Positions 43,371 through 52,849 of a stretch of 64,000 nucleotides of DNA are shown here, in pieces. The stretch covers positions 124,001 to 188,000 of the forward strand of contig NZ_CP034791.1 in assembly GCF_003999255.1 (NCBI RefSeq). Reading direction: 5' to 3'. Both the position numbers and the translations under genes were made by a program. Below the pieces are notes generated by a model. It was not told the origin of the DNA and did not search any database. It was given only the letters and a program-made list of their open reading frames with translations. The stretch's first letter is position 1. Every line of letters starts with the position of its first letter. Source of the stretch: Caldicellulosiruptor changbaiensis. GTDB lineage: Bacteria; Bacillota; Thermoanaerobacteria; Caldicellulosiruptorales; Caldicellulosiruptoraceae.

Positions 43371-43402
43371 AATAAATAGGAAGTGGAGGTGTATTTAGAA
43401 AA

Positions 43403-44344
43403 ATGTCAAAAGCAGTTGAGGTCATTTCTGTTTACAAAAGATTTGGAAAAAAAGAAGTGATAAAAGGAGTTTCTTTTGATATTGATGAGGGCGAGACTGT
43501 AGGCTTTGTGGGGCCAAATGGAGCTGGCAAGACAACAACAATTAAAATGATGACAGGGCTTATACGACCAACAGATGGCCAAATCAAGATTTTTGGGCAT
43601 GATGTTGTTAAAGAGCCTTTAAATGCAATGAGGTATGTAGGCTGTATTGTTGAAAAACCGGAGGTTTATGAATTTTTAACCGGTTTTGAGAACATGGCTC
43701 AAATTGCACGAATTTATAGAATTGGTAAGGAAAAGATTTATGAAGCAGCTAAATTTGTGGGAATTGATTATGCTTTGAAAGAAAAGGCTAAAAAATATTC
43801 ACTTGGCATGAAGCAGAGGCTGGCATTGGCAATGGCAATTTTGACAGAACCAAAACTTCTTATCTTAGATGAGCCAACAAACGGTCTTGACCCTTCAGGA
43901 ATAATTGAGCTAAGGAACCTATTGAGAAGTCTTTCGAAAGACAAGAAGACAACCATTTTTATCTCATCCCACAACCTTAATGAAATAGAAGAAATCTGTG
44001 AGAAAGTGATATTTATTAAAGATGGGAAAATTGAGATGGTAAAGAAGTTAACGCAGAAAGGAGAAAATGGATGCAAGAGATTTGTTGTTGTTTTGAACAC
44101 GGATAATTTAGAAGTTTCACAAATTACCAAGATTATTGAGAAGTTCAATCAAGTAAAAGTGGTGAGCACTGATAGCGACAAAATTGAGGTGGAGCTTCTG
44201 GGAGATAAGAAGATGGATTTTCTCAATTTTTTGTTTCAAAATAATGTGTCTGTTCGTGATTTTTATGAAAAGACTGAGAATTTGGAAAGTGTGTATTTAA
44301 AAATTTATAGTGGTGAGGTGTTGAGTAATGAAAGATCTTATTAA
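43403..44344 (+). CDS. ABC transporter ATPase (BcrA/CcmA type)
   Basis: 313 aa. Walker A GPNGAGKTT, signature YSLGMKQRLALAMAI, Walker B LLILDEPTNGLDP, switch His in ISSHNLNE, and a C-terminal accessory domain of about 95 residues. This is a canonical exporter ATPase, unlike the first ATPase of the operon. It overlaps the following permease gene by 17 bp. The subfamily includes peptide-antibiotic resistance transporters. Confidence 0.92.
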   Translation: MSKAVEVISVYKRFGKKEVIKGVSFDIDEGETVGFVGPNGAGKTTTIKMMTGLIRPTDGQIKIFGHDVVKEPLNAMRYVGCIVEKPEVYEFLTGFENMAQIARIYRIGKEKIYEAAKFVGIDYALKEKAKKYSLGMKQRLALAMAILTEPKLLILDEPTNGLDPSGIIELRNLLRSLSKDKKTTIFISSHNLNEIEEICEKVIFIKDGKIEMVKKLTQKGENGCKRFVVVLNTDNLEVSQITKIIEKFNQVKVVSTDSDKIEVELLGDKKMDFLNFLFQNNVSVRDFYEKTENLESVYLKIYSGEVLSNERSY

Positions 44345-45497
44345 GAATGAAATTATAAAAATGTTTTACAGAAAAAAAATACTAATTGGACTTGCTGTTA
44401 TTTTAATTTCATCTATTGTAGGTGTATGGGGTACAATTGCAATTATAAAATCAACATCTCCTGAAAATGAGATAAAAATTACACAGCAAAAGATAGCTAA
44501 TTTAAAAAAAGAGAGAATGAAAACAAAAGACCCTATCAAAAGACAAAAGATAGATGAGCAAATATTACAAAGTCAGGCTTATATAGATAATTTAAAAATC
44601 TCTATGAAATCAACAGACTGGAGAAAAGATGTTAAAAATCAACTGGCTAAGCTCAAAAAATCAATGAAAGAAGCTACTGATTTGAGTTTGCTGGATTCAA
44701 AAGAATACTATAGGGAGCAAATATTAGAGTATGAATACTGTTTAAAGAAAAACATAAAACCTTATACTTTGTGGCAAATCAATAACTGGACGGTTATGAA
44801 CATATTTTTAGGATTGATAATTTTTCTTCTACCGTTTATAGTTTTTATCTTTGCTTCAGACATTGTGTCAAATGAAATATCTCAAAAAACAATAAGTTTA
44901 TTAGTGACAAGACCCATAAGCAGATTTAAAATAGCTCTTTCCAAGTTTATTTCTGCAACTATTGTGTGTTCAGCACTTGTGATAATTTCAGAAATTTTGG
45001 TGTTTATAATAACAGGATTATTATATGGTTTTATAGATTTAAAATATCCGATTACTGTTGGCACAAGATACAGAAAACACGGTTTAGAGTTGATACCAAT
45101 ATATGGTAGTACTTATATAGTGCCATTAGGAAAATTCTTGATATATGCATTGCTTTTACAGCTTTTAATCATAACTGCTTGCTGTGCGCTTAGCTTTTTT
45201 ATTTCAGCAATTAGCAAAAGCAATTCAACTGCAATTACTTTGAGTTTTTTGATGGTATACGGTATATATTTTATAGTCTCTCCTATTTCAGAGGTAGTTT
45301 CTAAACTAAATTTTTTAAAAGCATTTTTACTTTACACCTATCTAAACCCATTAGATATTTTAGAAAATAATATTGCAACAAATGTTATGATATCTATAAT
45401 GACACCATTTGTAAGCATTTTGATTTTATTCGGATATATTGTTGTATTTTTATTAACTTCGCTAAAAATATTTAACAAAAAAGATTTGCTTGTTTAA
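44328..45497 (+). CDS. ABC-2 permease with long extracytoplasmic loop
   Basis: 389 aa. TM1 is near residues 18-38, followed by about 110 Lys-rich helical residues (coiled-coil-like, e.g. ENEIKITQQKIANLKKERMK), then a block of five or so TMs from about residue 155. VSNEISQKTISLLVTRPISR is the usual cytoplasmic coupling segment. It pairs with the preceding ATPase. It is the last gene of the GntR operon and ends at a strong bidirectional terminator. Confidence 0.88.
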   Translation: MKDLIKNEIIKMFYRKKILIGLAVILISSIVGVWGTIAIIKSTSPENEIKITQQKIANLKKERMKTKDPIKRQKIDEQILQSQAYIDNLKISMKSTDWRKDVKNQLAKLKKSMKEATDLSLLDSKEYYREQILEYEYCLKKNIKPYTLWQINNWTVMNIFLGLIIFLLPFIVFIFASDIVSNEISQKTISLLVTRPISRFKIALSKFISATIVCSALVIISEILVFIITGLLYGFIDLKYPITVGTRYRKHGLELIPIYGSTYIVPLGKFLIYALLLQLLIITACCALSFFISAISKSNSTAITLSFLMVYGIYFIVSPISEVVSKLNFLKAFLLYTYLNPLDILENNIATNVMISIMTPFVSILILFGYIVVFLLTSLKIFNKKDLLV

Positions 45498-45532
45498 CAA
45501 TCTAAAAACTAATTCTAAGATATCTTTCTTTT

Positions 45533-45592
45533 CCCTCCCTTTTGGACAAAAAAGTTTATGCTCAAACTCCAAAAGGGAGGGTCTATTTTTAT
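45533..45592. terminator. Bidirectional terminator between convergent operons
   Basis: CCCTCCCTTTTGGA (45533-45546) and TCCAAAAGGGAGGG (45568-45581) are perfectly complementary over 14 bp. T-rich sequence follows on the plus strand, and an A-rich stretch precedes it that serves the minus strand. Confidence 0.88.
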
Positions 45593-45594
45593 CT

Positions 45595-46089
45595 TTACCA
45601 CTTGTTTCTAAACACAATCCACATAAGAAAACTTCCAATAAGGAAAATTCCTATCCCAAAAACTGCTTTTGCCCTATCAACTTTCTCATCCACTTTATAC
45701 CCTCTTTTTACAATCTCAGCCTTGTGTGCATGTATGTCCAAATCACCGCCGTGTTCTTTGCAAGCTCTATTGAAAATGCCTTTTACATAAACAATATCTC
45801 CTTTTACTCGGTATCTTCCCAAATATTTTATTTTCTTTGCATCTTCATATCTCATAAAAATTCCGATGGCATTTTGACCATCATGAATATTGACCCACGC
45901 AAAATCTCCTCTTTTCATTATCTCGCCAATCGCTTCGCCTTGAAACTCAACCACTTTGCCATCGTATTTAAAAGCGTTGTTAATGAGAGTGTTGCTATCA
46001 ATGGGTTTTGCAGATGCAGTTTCTTGAAGGAGCTTTATCAAAAATCCAATAAGAATTATAACTAATACAATCCAAGATTTTCTCATCAT
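45595..46089 (-). CDS. Membrane-anchored OB-fold-like protein
   Basis: 164 aa. An N-terminal signal anchor (WIVLVIILIGFLIKLL) is followed by a beta-rich segment (YDGKVVEFQGEAIGEIM, AWVNIHDGQNAIGIFM, YRVKGDIVYVKGIFNRAC) typical of an OB fold. A C-terminal TM (AVFGIGIFLIGSFLMWIVF) completes it. The soluble part is probably extracytoplasmic. Function unknown. It is 8 nt downstream of trkH on the same strand, so it is co-transcribed with the potassium uptake genes and may be an accessory. Confidence 0.7.
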   Translation of the reverse strand: MMRKSWIVLVIILIGFLIKLLQETASAKPIDSNTLINNAFKYDGKVVEFQGEAIGEIMKRGDFAWVNIHDGQNAIGIFMRYEDAKKIKYLGRYRVKGDIVYVKGIFNRACKEHGGDLDIHAHKAEIVKRGYKVDEKVDRAKAVFGIGIFLIGSFLMWIVFRNKW

Positions 46090-46097
46090 CTTCTTTT

Positions 46098-47609
46098 CTA
46101 TCCTTCCCTTGCTTCTTTAAATAAGAATGCAAAAAGAGCTATTACAGACATAAACTCAAGCCTTCCAACCCACATCATGAAAATATAAATCACTTTTAAA
46201 CCATCTGGCATTGAAGGTTGGGTAATCCCGCTTGAGAGTCCAACATTGCCAAGCGCTGAGGCAGACTCAAACATTGCCTGTTTTAGAGGGTATCCATAAA
46301 AAGTGCCAGCCAAAGTGCCAATAGTAAATGTTACAATGTACAAAAGGACAATGATAGATGCATTTCTCACATGCCTGTCTTGCAAAGCCACCTCTTTTAA
46401 ATGATGAAATTTCTCAACAACAACAGCAGAATCTGGTCGAATCATTTTTTTGATATCATTCACAAGAGCATTTGCCAATATTGCAATTCTGAGTGCTTTA
46501 ATACCACCTGCAGTTGAGCACACAGACCCACCTGCAAGCATTGCTATTACAATGAGTATAATAGCCGCATCTGACCACTCATAGAAAAACTGCTGTGAAT
46601 AAAGTGTTGCAAAACCTGTACCTGTATGAGCAGATACAAAGTGGTAAAACACCTTTCTAAAAGCAATAATTGGTGTTGAATAAACTACCTTGAGAGCAAT
46701 TATTCCTAAAACGCTTAGGGATGTTATTGTCACAAACAAGCTTTTTATCTCAGCATTTCTGATTCCTTCTTTGTAATTTCCACTCAGGATAAAATAGTGC
46801 AGAGCAAAGTTTATTGTTCCTAATAGCATTATCATCATACTAATAATTTCATATGATGTGCTATGAAAATACATTGCATTTTGAGATTGTGGTGCAAACC
46901 CGGCTGTGTCCCAACCGCCCAAAAACATCCAAAGACCCCTGAAAAATGCCATATCAAGAGGAAGACCAATTAAAACTCCGGTTATTGTAAGTGCCGTTGT
47001 GCCCAGAACCAAATACAAAAGGCTTACAAACCAGATTATTCTTGCAGTGTGAATGACATTTGGGAAGATTTGCTCATCTCTTGCCTCGCCCATGTAAACT
47101 TTTAAAAGCCCGCGCATACCGGAGGCTAAAAAGCTCAAGGTCATGAGCACCATGCCTTGTCCGCCAATATATGTGATTAAGTGTCGCCACATATTAAGCC
47201 CCATTGGTGCATGGTCAAGGTCTTGGATTAAAACAAGGCCGGTTGTTGTATACCCACTCATCACTTCAAAAAATGCATCTAAATACGAAGCAAAATGACC
47301 TGAAAGATAAGGTGGTATGGCTGAAATCAATCCACCCAGCGCCCATGTTAGCCCTACCATGCTCATTCCTGCGCCCCATGAAAACCTCTGGTCTTTTGTG
47401 TCTCTTCCGATGAAAATAAAAATAAAACTCAACACAAAAAATAGTCCTGTACCAATCATTAAATTAAAAGCCATATTCCATTCTTTGTATAACAAAGATG
47501 TAATAACTGCAATTATTTCAACAAGCCCAATTGCACTTAATGTCTTTCCTGTCATGTAAAGGACATGTCTTAACTCTATATGGTCGCTTTTAAAAACAGA
47601 CTTGTCCAT
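46098..47609 (-). CDS. trkH: TrkH/KtrB-type potassium uptake channel subunit
   Basis: 503 aa integral membrane protein with repeated M1-P-M2 units. Selectivity-filter-like stretches are SGYTTTGLVL, WDTAGFAPQS, AHTGTGFATLY and ALGNVGLSSGI. AGGSVCSTAGGIKALRI is a conserved TrkH element. It conducts K+ (possibly with Na+ or H+) and needs the cytoplasmic TrkA gating proteins encoded upstream. ATG 47609 follows GAGGAG. The operon order on this strand is trkA, trkA, small TM protein, trkH, OB-fold protein. Confidence 0.95.
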   Translation of the reverse strand: MDKSVFKSDHIELRHVLYMTGKTLSAIGLVEIIAVITSLLYKEWNMAFNLMIGTGLFFVLSFIFIFIGRDTKDQRFSWGAGMSMVGLTWALGGLISAIPPYLSGHFASYLDAFFEVMSGYTTTGLVLIQDLDHAPMGLNMWRHLITYIGGQGMVLMTLSFLASGMRGLLKVYMGEARDEQIFPNVIHTARIIWFVSLLYLVLGTTALTITGVLIGLPLDMAFFRGLWMFLGGWDTAGFAPQSQNAMYFHSTSYEIISMMIMLLGTINFALHYFILSGNYKEGIRNAEIKSLFVTITSLSVLGIIALKVVYSTPIIAFRKVFYHFVSAHTGTGFATLYSQQFFYEWSDAAIILIVIAMLAGGSVCSTAGGIKALRIAILANALVNDIKKMIRPDSAVVVEKFHHLKEVALQDRHVRNASIIVLLYIVTFTIGTLAGTFYGYPLKQAMFESASALGNVGLSSGITQPSMPDGLKVIYIFMMWVGRLEFMSVIALFAFLFKEAREG

Positions 47610-47624
47610 CGCTTGTTTATCTCC

Positions 47625-47759
47625 TCACTTTTTAAGCATCAAGAATATCAAGTAAACTAACAATGAGCCAATGAAACCAACTGCGATAAATCCCAATACA
47701 AGGCCAATTTCTGTCAAGACCCCTAATGTAATTTTTTTGATATCTCTTTTCTTTTTCAA
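47625..47759 (-). CDS. 44-aa single-TM protein within the trk operon
   Basis: It reads MKKKRDIKKITLGVL, then a hydrophobic helix (EIGLVLGFIAVGFIGSLLVY), then LIFLMLKK and a stop at 47625. TTG 47759 has GAGGTGA about 9 nt upstream. The protein fills exactly the gap between trkA and trkH, with 15 nt on each side. Its basic N-terminus and Gly-rich helix resemble small AtpZ/AtpI-like or transporter-associated micropeptides. A role as a small TrkH subunit is an inference. Confidence 0.65.
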   Translation of the reverse strand: MKKKRDIKKITLGVLTEIGLVLGFIAVGFIGSLLVYLIFLMLKK

Positions 47760-47774
47760 TTCTGCGTCACCTCA

Positions 47775-48440
47775 TTATTTTGAAGAAATAAGCTTTTTAA
47801 ATTGGCCCCTATCCCTTTCATTGATGATGACCAAAAGAGTATCTCCAGGGAGAATTACACTGTCACCAGAGGGTACAAATGTTTCATTTTCCCTTATTAT
47901 TGCGCCGATGATGCTCTCTTTTGGAAATGGGACCTCTGCAATCTTTTTGTATGCAGCAGGTGAATTTTTCTGCACAACTGTCTGGAACACTATGATTTCA
48001 CCATTTTTGAGTGTTGCAAGAACAGACAAAGGCTCTATCTCCACTTCATGCTCTATAATCTTTGCAATGATATCTGTTGATGATATAACATTGTCCACCC
48101 CAAGCCGCTTCATTACATTGATGTTTTTTGGATTGTTCGCCCTTGCAATTGTTCTTTTGACCTCAAACACTCTTTTTGCAAGCTGACACGCTATTAGGTT
48201 GTCTTCATCCTTTCCTGTGACGGCAATAAAAAAGTCACACTTATGAACCTTTGCATCAGAAAGTGTATCAAGCGAAGTGCCATCTCCTTCTATCACAGTT
48301 ACATTTGAAAACTCTTCAGCAACTTTTCTGCAAAGCTCTGGCTGCTCCTCAATCACAGTTATGTGATATTTTCCGCTTTCGACCAAGAGCTTTGTCAAAA
48401 AATATCCTACCTTTCCACCACCAACAATGACAACTCTCAT
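47775..48440 (-). CDS. trkA: TrkA potassium channel gating protein (RCK), second copy
   Basis: 221 aa. An N-terminal Rossmann RCK_N domain has VIVGGGKVGYFLTKLL, the Glu ending the second strand in TVIEEQPE and VIEGDGT. An RCK_C domain follows from about residue 135 (LKNGEIIVFQT ... LPGDTLLVI). It binds NAD(H) or ATP/ADP and gates TrkH. It overlaps the preceding trkA by 4 bp. Two trkA genes suggest a hetero-oligomeric gating ring. Confidence 0.93.
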   Translation of the reverse strand: MRVVIVGGGKVGYFLTKLLVESGKYHITVIEEQPELCRKVAEEFSNVTVIEGDGTSLDTLSDAKVHKCDFFIAVTGKDEDNLIACQLAKRVFEVKRTIARANNPKNINVMKRLGVDNVISSTDIIAKIIEHEVEIEPLSVLATLKNGEIIVFQTVVQKNSPAAYKKIAEVPFPKESIIGAIIRENETFVPSGDSVILPGDTLLVIINERDRGQFKKLISSK

Positions 48441-49057
48441 TGATTCACCTTCTTCTCAGCAATTACCATAATATCATTTTCCTGGAGTTTTATGTTCTTA
48501 TTCTTAAAGTAAAAATGTTCATTTCGGATTATACCAAAAAGATAACAGTTTTCAGGCAAAACTATCTTATCCAAGCCTTTTCCAATATCATCTCTTTTTG
48601 GTGTGACATATTTGAAAAACACATCATCTTTGCCAAACCTGTGCTTATGACGAATCTCACGTGAAAGCAAGATTGATTTGATGTACTCAACAGCCAAGGT
48701 TGTTGGACAGATTGTCTCAAGACCAAGCGAGTGGAAAATGTCTTCCCGCAGCGGATCATAAATTCTTGCAATCACTTTTGGAACTTGATAAATCTCTTCT
48801 GCTATTTGGGCTGTCATAATGTTTGTACTATCATCAGGTGTTACTGCTGCCAGTGCATCTGCTCTTTCAATCCCTGCCTGTTTTAGCACATCCTCATCAA
48901 TCACAACACCTTGAATCTTCATGCCGTTAAAGTCAGGTCCAAGCCTTTCAAAGTTTTTTGCATCAGAATCTATAACAACAACATCATGACCTTCATCAGC
49001 AAGCGACTTTGCTAAAGTAGACCCAACTTTCCCGCACCCAACCACTATGATATACAA
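48437..49057 (-). CDS. trkA: TrkA potassium channel gating protein (RCK), first copy
   Basis: 206 aa. The RCK_N domain starts at once with MYIIVVGCGKVGSTLAKSL, with VVIDSDAKNFERL and the DDSTNIMTAQIA loop. The RCK_C part is shorter and ends LQENDIMVIAEKK. It is the first gene of the operon, with GAGGGGC-type SD upstream, and is divergent from a SpoIID-like gene across 146 bp. It acts on TrkH together with the second TrkA. Confidence 0.92.
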   Translation of the reverse strand: MYIIVVGCGKVGSTLAKSLADEGHDVVVIDSDAKNFERLGPDFNGMKIQGVVIDEDVLKQAGIERADALAAVTPDDSTNIMTAQIAEEIYQVPKVIARIYDPLREDIFHSLGLETICPTTLAVEYIKSILLSREIRHKHRFGKDDVFFKYVTPKRDDIGKGLDKIVLPENCYLFGIIRNEHFYFKNKNIKLQENDIMVIAEKKVNQ

Positions 49058-49203
49058 TTTTTTGCCCCTCCACCCAAATTATTAGTCTATAAAATTCATA
49101 GATTAAATTATATTCTTTTTACAATAGACTAACAAGAGGGTTTTTGGTACAATAAAATAATAAGTTAAAATTTCAAAATCAGAACATTAGGGAGAGACTG
49201 AAG

Positions 49204-50943
49204 TTGAAAAAGAAAGCTTGCTGCGGGGTCGCTTTGTTAATTATCTTTGTTTTTCTTTCAGTTAGTATATTACCCACATTTTCGCAAACTCAAATCCCAC
49301 AGTGGATAAGAATAGGAATATACTATGCTGACATGTATGGCAGCTCAAGGCCTGTGCTTGAAACAAAAATCTATGCAAAAGGCGGACTTTACATAGGAAT
49401 TTCTGATGACAAAAACTTTATCACAGTTGCAAATACGCAGAAAGATACTTTAATTGTTTCAAAGGACGTATACAAAAAAGATGGCAAAGAAGGGGCAAAC
49501 ATACACATTGCAGTAGGCAGGTATATATCCTATGCTACTGCAAAGAATGCTCTAAGAGACTATTTGGGTGCATATAAAGATGCTTTTGTGGGCTATATAA
49601 ACAATGGATACTCTGTACTGATTGGCAGTTTTGACAATCTTCAAGATGCTAAAAAACTCCAATCAAAACTTGGAGGGGCAGCCCTCTATTCTTCTGAAAC
49701 AATGGTGCTTGTGAAGGATGAAAAAGGAAAAGTTCTTTTTGCTTTTGATGGGCAAAACAGTAAATTCTTAATGCTCATTCCACAACAGGAAAATGGTATA
49801 GAGAGGATAAAAGTTGACAACAGGTGGTATCGAGGAAGAGTTGAGTTTAAGCGCATAAAGGGCAGTGATATGACTGTTATAAACGTTTCAAAATTGGAAG
49901 AGTACTTATATGGTGTTATAAGGATGGAGATAGACCCGCTTTGGAACATAGAGGCTGTTAAGGCATTTGCAGTCATTGCAAGGACATATGCTGTGAGGAA
50001 TTTAAACAGACATGGTGCTTTGGGTTTTGACCTGTGCCCTACAGACCATTGCCAAGTGTATGGTGGGGCGGTTGATGGCACATACGGTGAAAAGAGGGCA
50101 ATTTTAGCTGTTGACTCAACAAGAGGCGAGATAATAACATATAAAGGCAGACCAATTGATGCTGTGTACTTTTCATCAACAGGTGGAATTCCAACAGAAG
50201 ATTCTGAAAATGTGTGGATGTATCCTGTTGAGTATTTGAGGTCTGTTGATAACTCAAAAGAGGCGAAAAATTCAAAGTCATCATGGACTTTCCAGTTCAC
50301 AAAAGATGAGATAAAAAATATGCTGAAGAAGAAAAATATTGATGTAGGGGATATATTGGATATAAAAGTCTTAGAGTATACAAAGGCTGGAAGGGTATTA
50401 AGGCTCAAAATTGTTGGAACAGCTGGTGAGTACGAGTGCCAGAAAGAAGCAACAAGGCTTTTGTTTGGACTTTATAGCCAGGCATATACAATCGTAACAG
50501 ATGCAGATGTCAATGTTGTAGATGAAAATGGCAAAGTAAAGCGAACAAGGATTGGTAACAATAAGATTCTTACTGAAAATGGTGAAAGTGTGTTAAATGG
50601 AAAAATAAACTCTGAGCAGACTGTTGATAGCAGTATTTATTCATCTGCAAAGAATGATGTTTTTTCAGCTGTATATGATGTTATTTATTCAGGTGATGAA
50701 ACACGCTCAAACTCTGGGGCAGGCGGCAGCGTGTCAGCAGCTTCTACAGTAAAGGTTGTAAAAGAAGATGGGACAGTAGAAGAGGTACCTGTCATTCCTA
50801 CAACATACACATTCAACGGCAAAGGCTGGGGACATGGTGTTGGTATGAGCCAGTGGGGCGCAAAAGGCCTTGCTGACAGTGGGTATAACTATAAACAGAT
50901 TATAAAACACTATTACACAGGGGTTGAAATTGAGAAAAGATGA
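49204..50943 (+). CDS. Secreted SpoIID/LytB domain protein with SPOR-like region
   Basis: 579 aa. A signal peptide ([20 protein letters not shown]) and a region of tandem beta-alpha elements that looks SPOR-like ([36 protein letters not shown]) come first. The SpoIID domain then has [42 protein letters not shown] and [16 protein letters not shown]. It probably cleaves or binds denuded peptidoglycan. TTG 49204 has GGGAGAG upstream. It is longer than the SpoIID at 6.1 kb and its stop overlaps queA by ATGA. Confidence 0.9.
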   Translation: MKKKACCGVALLIIFVFLSVSILPTFSQTQIPQWIRIGIYYADMYGSSRPVLETKIYAKGGLYIGISDDKNFITVANTQKDTLIVSKDVYKKDGKEGANIHIAVGRYISYATAKNALRDYLGAYKDAFVGYINNGYSVLIGSFDNLQDAKKLQSKLGGAALYSSETMVLVKDEKGKVLFAFDGQNSKFLMLIPQQENGIERIKVDNRWYRGRVEFKRIKGSDMTVINVSKLEEYLYGVIRMEIDPLWNIEAVKAFAVIARTYAVRNLNRHGALGFDLCPTDHCQVYGGAVDGTYGEKRAILAVDSTRGEIITYKGRPIDAVYFSSTGGIPTEDSENVWMYPVEYLRSVDNSKEAKNSKSSWTFQFTKDEIKNMLKKKNIDVGDILDIKVLEYTKAGRVLRLKIVGTAGEYECQKEATRLLFGLYSQAYTIVTDADVNVVDENGKVKRTRIGNNKILTENGESVLNGKINSEQTVDSSIYSSAKNDVFSAVYDVIYSGDETRSNSGAGGSVSAASTVKVVKEDGTVEEVPVIPTTYTFNGKGWGHGVGMSQWGAKGLADSGYNYKQIIKHYYTGVEIEKR

Positions 50944-51977
50944 AAAAGTGGAAACTCAGCGACTTTCACTATGACCTGCCAGAAGAACTAATAGCACAAA
51001 AACCAGTTGAGCCGCGCGACTCTTCGAGGCTTATGGTAATTCATCCAGATGGCAGGATAGATCACAGGATTTTTCGCGATATTATAGAGTATTTAAATGA
51101 AGGTGACTGCTTGGTTCTTAACAACTCAAAGGTAATTCCAGCACGTTTGATAGGCCAGCGAGAGGACACAGGCAGTTTTATTGAGTTTTTGCTTGTAAAA
51201 AGACTCAACATAGATACATGGGAGGTTATGACCCGCCCAGGCAAGAAAGCGCGAAAGGGAAGAAGATTTGTATTTGGAGATGGAAGACTAAAGGCCGAGG
51301 TTCTTCATGTAAACCAAGATGAAGGTACACGAATTGTCAGGTTTGAGTATGAAGGTGTATTTGAAGATATTTTAGAAAGCCTTGGGGAGATTCCACTTCC
51401 ACCTTATATCAAAGAAAAGCTTGAAAATGTAGAAAGATACCAGACAGTGTACAGCAAAGTGCCGGGGTCTGCTGCAGCACCTACTGCAGGGCTTCACTTT
51501 ACAGAAGAGCTTCTGGATAGAATATCAAAAAAAGGTGTTGAAGTGTTGTATGTTACTCTTCACGTTGGACTTGGCACATTTAAGCCTGTAAAGGTTGAGA
51601 ATATTGAAGAGCACAAGATGCATGAAGAGTACTATGAGATATCTGAAGATGTGGCAGAGAAAATAAATGAGGCAAAAAAACTTGGCAAAAGAGTAATTGC
51701 AGTTGGGACAACATCGTGCAGGGTTTTGGAGTCAGCAGCAGTTGAAAAAGGCTTGGTAAAAGCACAAAAAGGATGGACAGATATCTTCATCTACCCAGGT
51801 TATGAGTTTAAAATTTTAGATGGGCTTGTTACAAACTTTCATCTTCCGGATACTACGTTAATGATGCTTGTCTGTGCGTTTGGTGGGTATGAGAGGATAA
51901 TAAATGCATATAAAATAGCTGTTGAGCAGCGTTATAGATTTTTCAGTTTTGGAGATGCTATGTTGATTTTGAAATAA
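50940..51977 (+). CDS. queA: S-adenosylmethionine:tRNA ribosyltransferase-isomerase QueA
   Basis: 345 aa, the usual length. Conserved elements include the start region [54 protein letters not shown] and [13 protein letters not shown]. The enzyme transfers the ribosyl part of SAM to preQ1 at tRNA position 34, forming epoxyqueuosine, in the cytosol. ATG 50940 overlaps the stop of the SpoIID-like gene (ATGA), so it is translationally coupled. No tgt gene lies within the window. Confidence 0.97.
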   Translation: MKKWKLSDFHYDLPEELIAQKPVEPRDSSRLMVIHPDGRIDHRIFRDIIEYLNEGDCLVLNNSKVIPARLIGQREDTGSFIEFLLVKRLNIDTWEVMTRPGKKARKGRRFVFGDGRLKAEVLHVNQDEGTRIVRFEYEGVFEDILESLGEIPLPPYIKEKLENVERYQTVYSKVPGSAAAPTAGLHFTEELLDRISKKGVEVLYVTLHVGLGTFKPVKVENIEEHKMHEEYYEISEDVAEKINEAKKLGKRVIAVGTTSCRVLESAAVEKGLVKAQKGWTDIFIYPGYEFKILDGLVTNFHLPDTTLMMLVCAFGGYERIINAYKIAVEQRYRFFSFGDAMLILK

Positions 51978-52109
51978 ACTTCGTACCATTGTGAAGCCAG
52001 AAGTAATAGTTTTAGTCACAAAATACAACCAGTACAATATTTCCTAATTTACAATTGAGAGATATTTGTATATAATAATTTAAAATTCAGCTCAAGGAGA
52101 TGTAAAAGG

Positions 52110-52706
52110 ATGGATGAGATAAAACAAATGCTAAGTCTTGTTCTGGAAAGGGTTAATACCATAAATGAAGGCTTAGATGAGGTAAAACAGCGACTTGACA
52201 GAGTTGAAGAGCGGCTTGGCAGAGTTGAAGAGCGGCTTGACAGAGTTGAAGAGCGACTTGACAGAGTTGAGGAGCGACTTGACAGAGTAGAGCAGAGGCT
52301 TGAAATGCTTGAAAAAAGGGTTGATAGTTTAGAGCAAAGGGTCGAAAGTTTAGAACAGAGAATAGGAATTCTTGAGCAACGTGTTGACAAGCTTGAGGTT
52401 GAGACAACCAAGAACTCTGTTATGCTTGAAGACCTCAAGAGAAAGCTTGAGCTTATGGCTGAGATTCAAGAGTCTTACATGCAGCAAAATGCACGCGAAC
52501 ATGAAGAGCTCAAGAAATACATAGATGACAGAATCTCAATTGTTGAGCTTGCGGTAAGAAGGCTTTCGGATGATGTCAGAACTCTAAAAGAAGATGTAAA
52601 AGAGCTGAAAGAGAAGAGAGTAAACGTTGAGGTCTTTTATGAAATCCTTGGAAGACACGAGGTTGAGATAAGCAGGCTTAAAAAGGCTCTCCCTAGTGCA
52701 AGTTAA
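52110..52706 (+). CDS. Heptad-repeat coiled-coil protein
   Basis: 198 aa, almost wholly predicted coiled coil. Five near-identical 7-residue units of the RLDRVEE type at about residues 28-62 are followed by diverged heptads (RLEMLEK, RVDSLEQ, RVESLEQ, RIGILEQ, RVDKLEV). The second half is a less regular helix ending LKKALPSAS. AAGGAG precedes ATG 52110. No catalytic motif, signal or TM. Such proteins are common and variable in copy number in this kind of genome; the function is unknown. It lies just upstream of the Wadjet operon but has its own terminator. Confidence 0.75.
   Translation: MDEIKQMLSLVLERVNTINEGLDEVKQRLDRVEERLGRVEERLDRVEERLDRVEERLDRVEQRLEMLEKRVDSLEQRVESLEQRIGILEQRVDKLEVETTKNSVMLEDLKRKLELMAEIQESYMQQNAREHEELKKYIDDRISIVELAVRRLSDDVRTLKEDVKELKEKRVNVEVFYEILGRHEVEISRLKKALPSAS
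52191..52295 (+). repeat. 21-bp tandem repeat, five units
   Basis: Units of CGACTTGACAGAGTTGAAG(AG) run head to tail at 52191, 52212, 52233, 52254 and 52275 with 0-4 mismatches. Each encodes one coiled-coil heptad. The array is likely to expand or contract by slippage without changing frame. Confidence 0.92.
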
Positions 52707-52721
52707 AAAGGCTAAAGCACC

Positions 52722-52782
52722 AGCTCTCGTTGGCAGAAATTGCTTTGATTTTGTTTCAAGCTGCCAATGAGAGCTTTTTTGT
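52722..52782 (+). terminator. Terminator after the heptad-repeat gene
   Basis: AGCTCTCGTTGGCAG (52722-52736) pairs with CTGCCAATGAGAGCT (52761-52775), 15 bp with one G-U pair, then TTTTTT. Confidence 0.9.
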
Positions 52783-52849
52783 TTTGGGTTTCTTTTTTGT
52801 GATATAATAAAATAAACTAAAAATTCCTATCAAGGATGAAACAATTGCC

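Noticed and set aside
45490-46065. 191-codon plus-strand frame after the ABC permease
   Set aside because: It runs through the terminator hairpin and is antisense to the OB-fold-like gene; the product is Phe/Ser-rich without any motif.
49686-50408. 240-codon minus-strand frame
   Set aside because: Antisense shadow of the SpoIID-like gene, which has clear family motifs.
52191-52316. Possible CRISPR array
   Set aside because: Units are contiguous 21-bp coding repeats without spacers.
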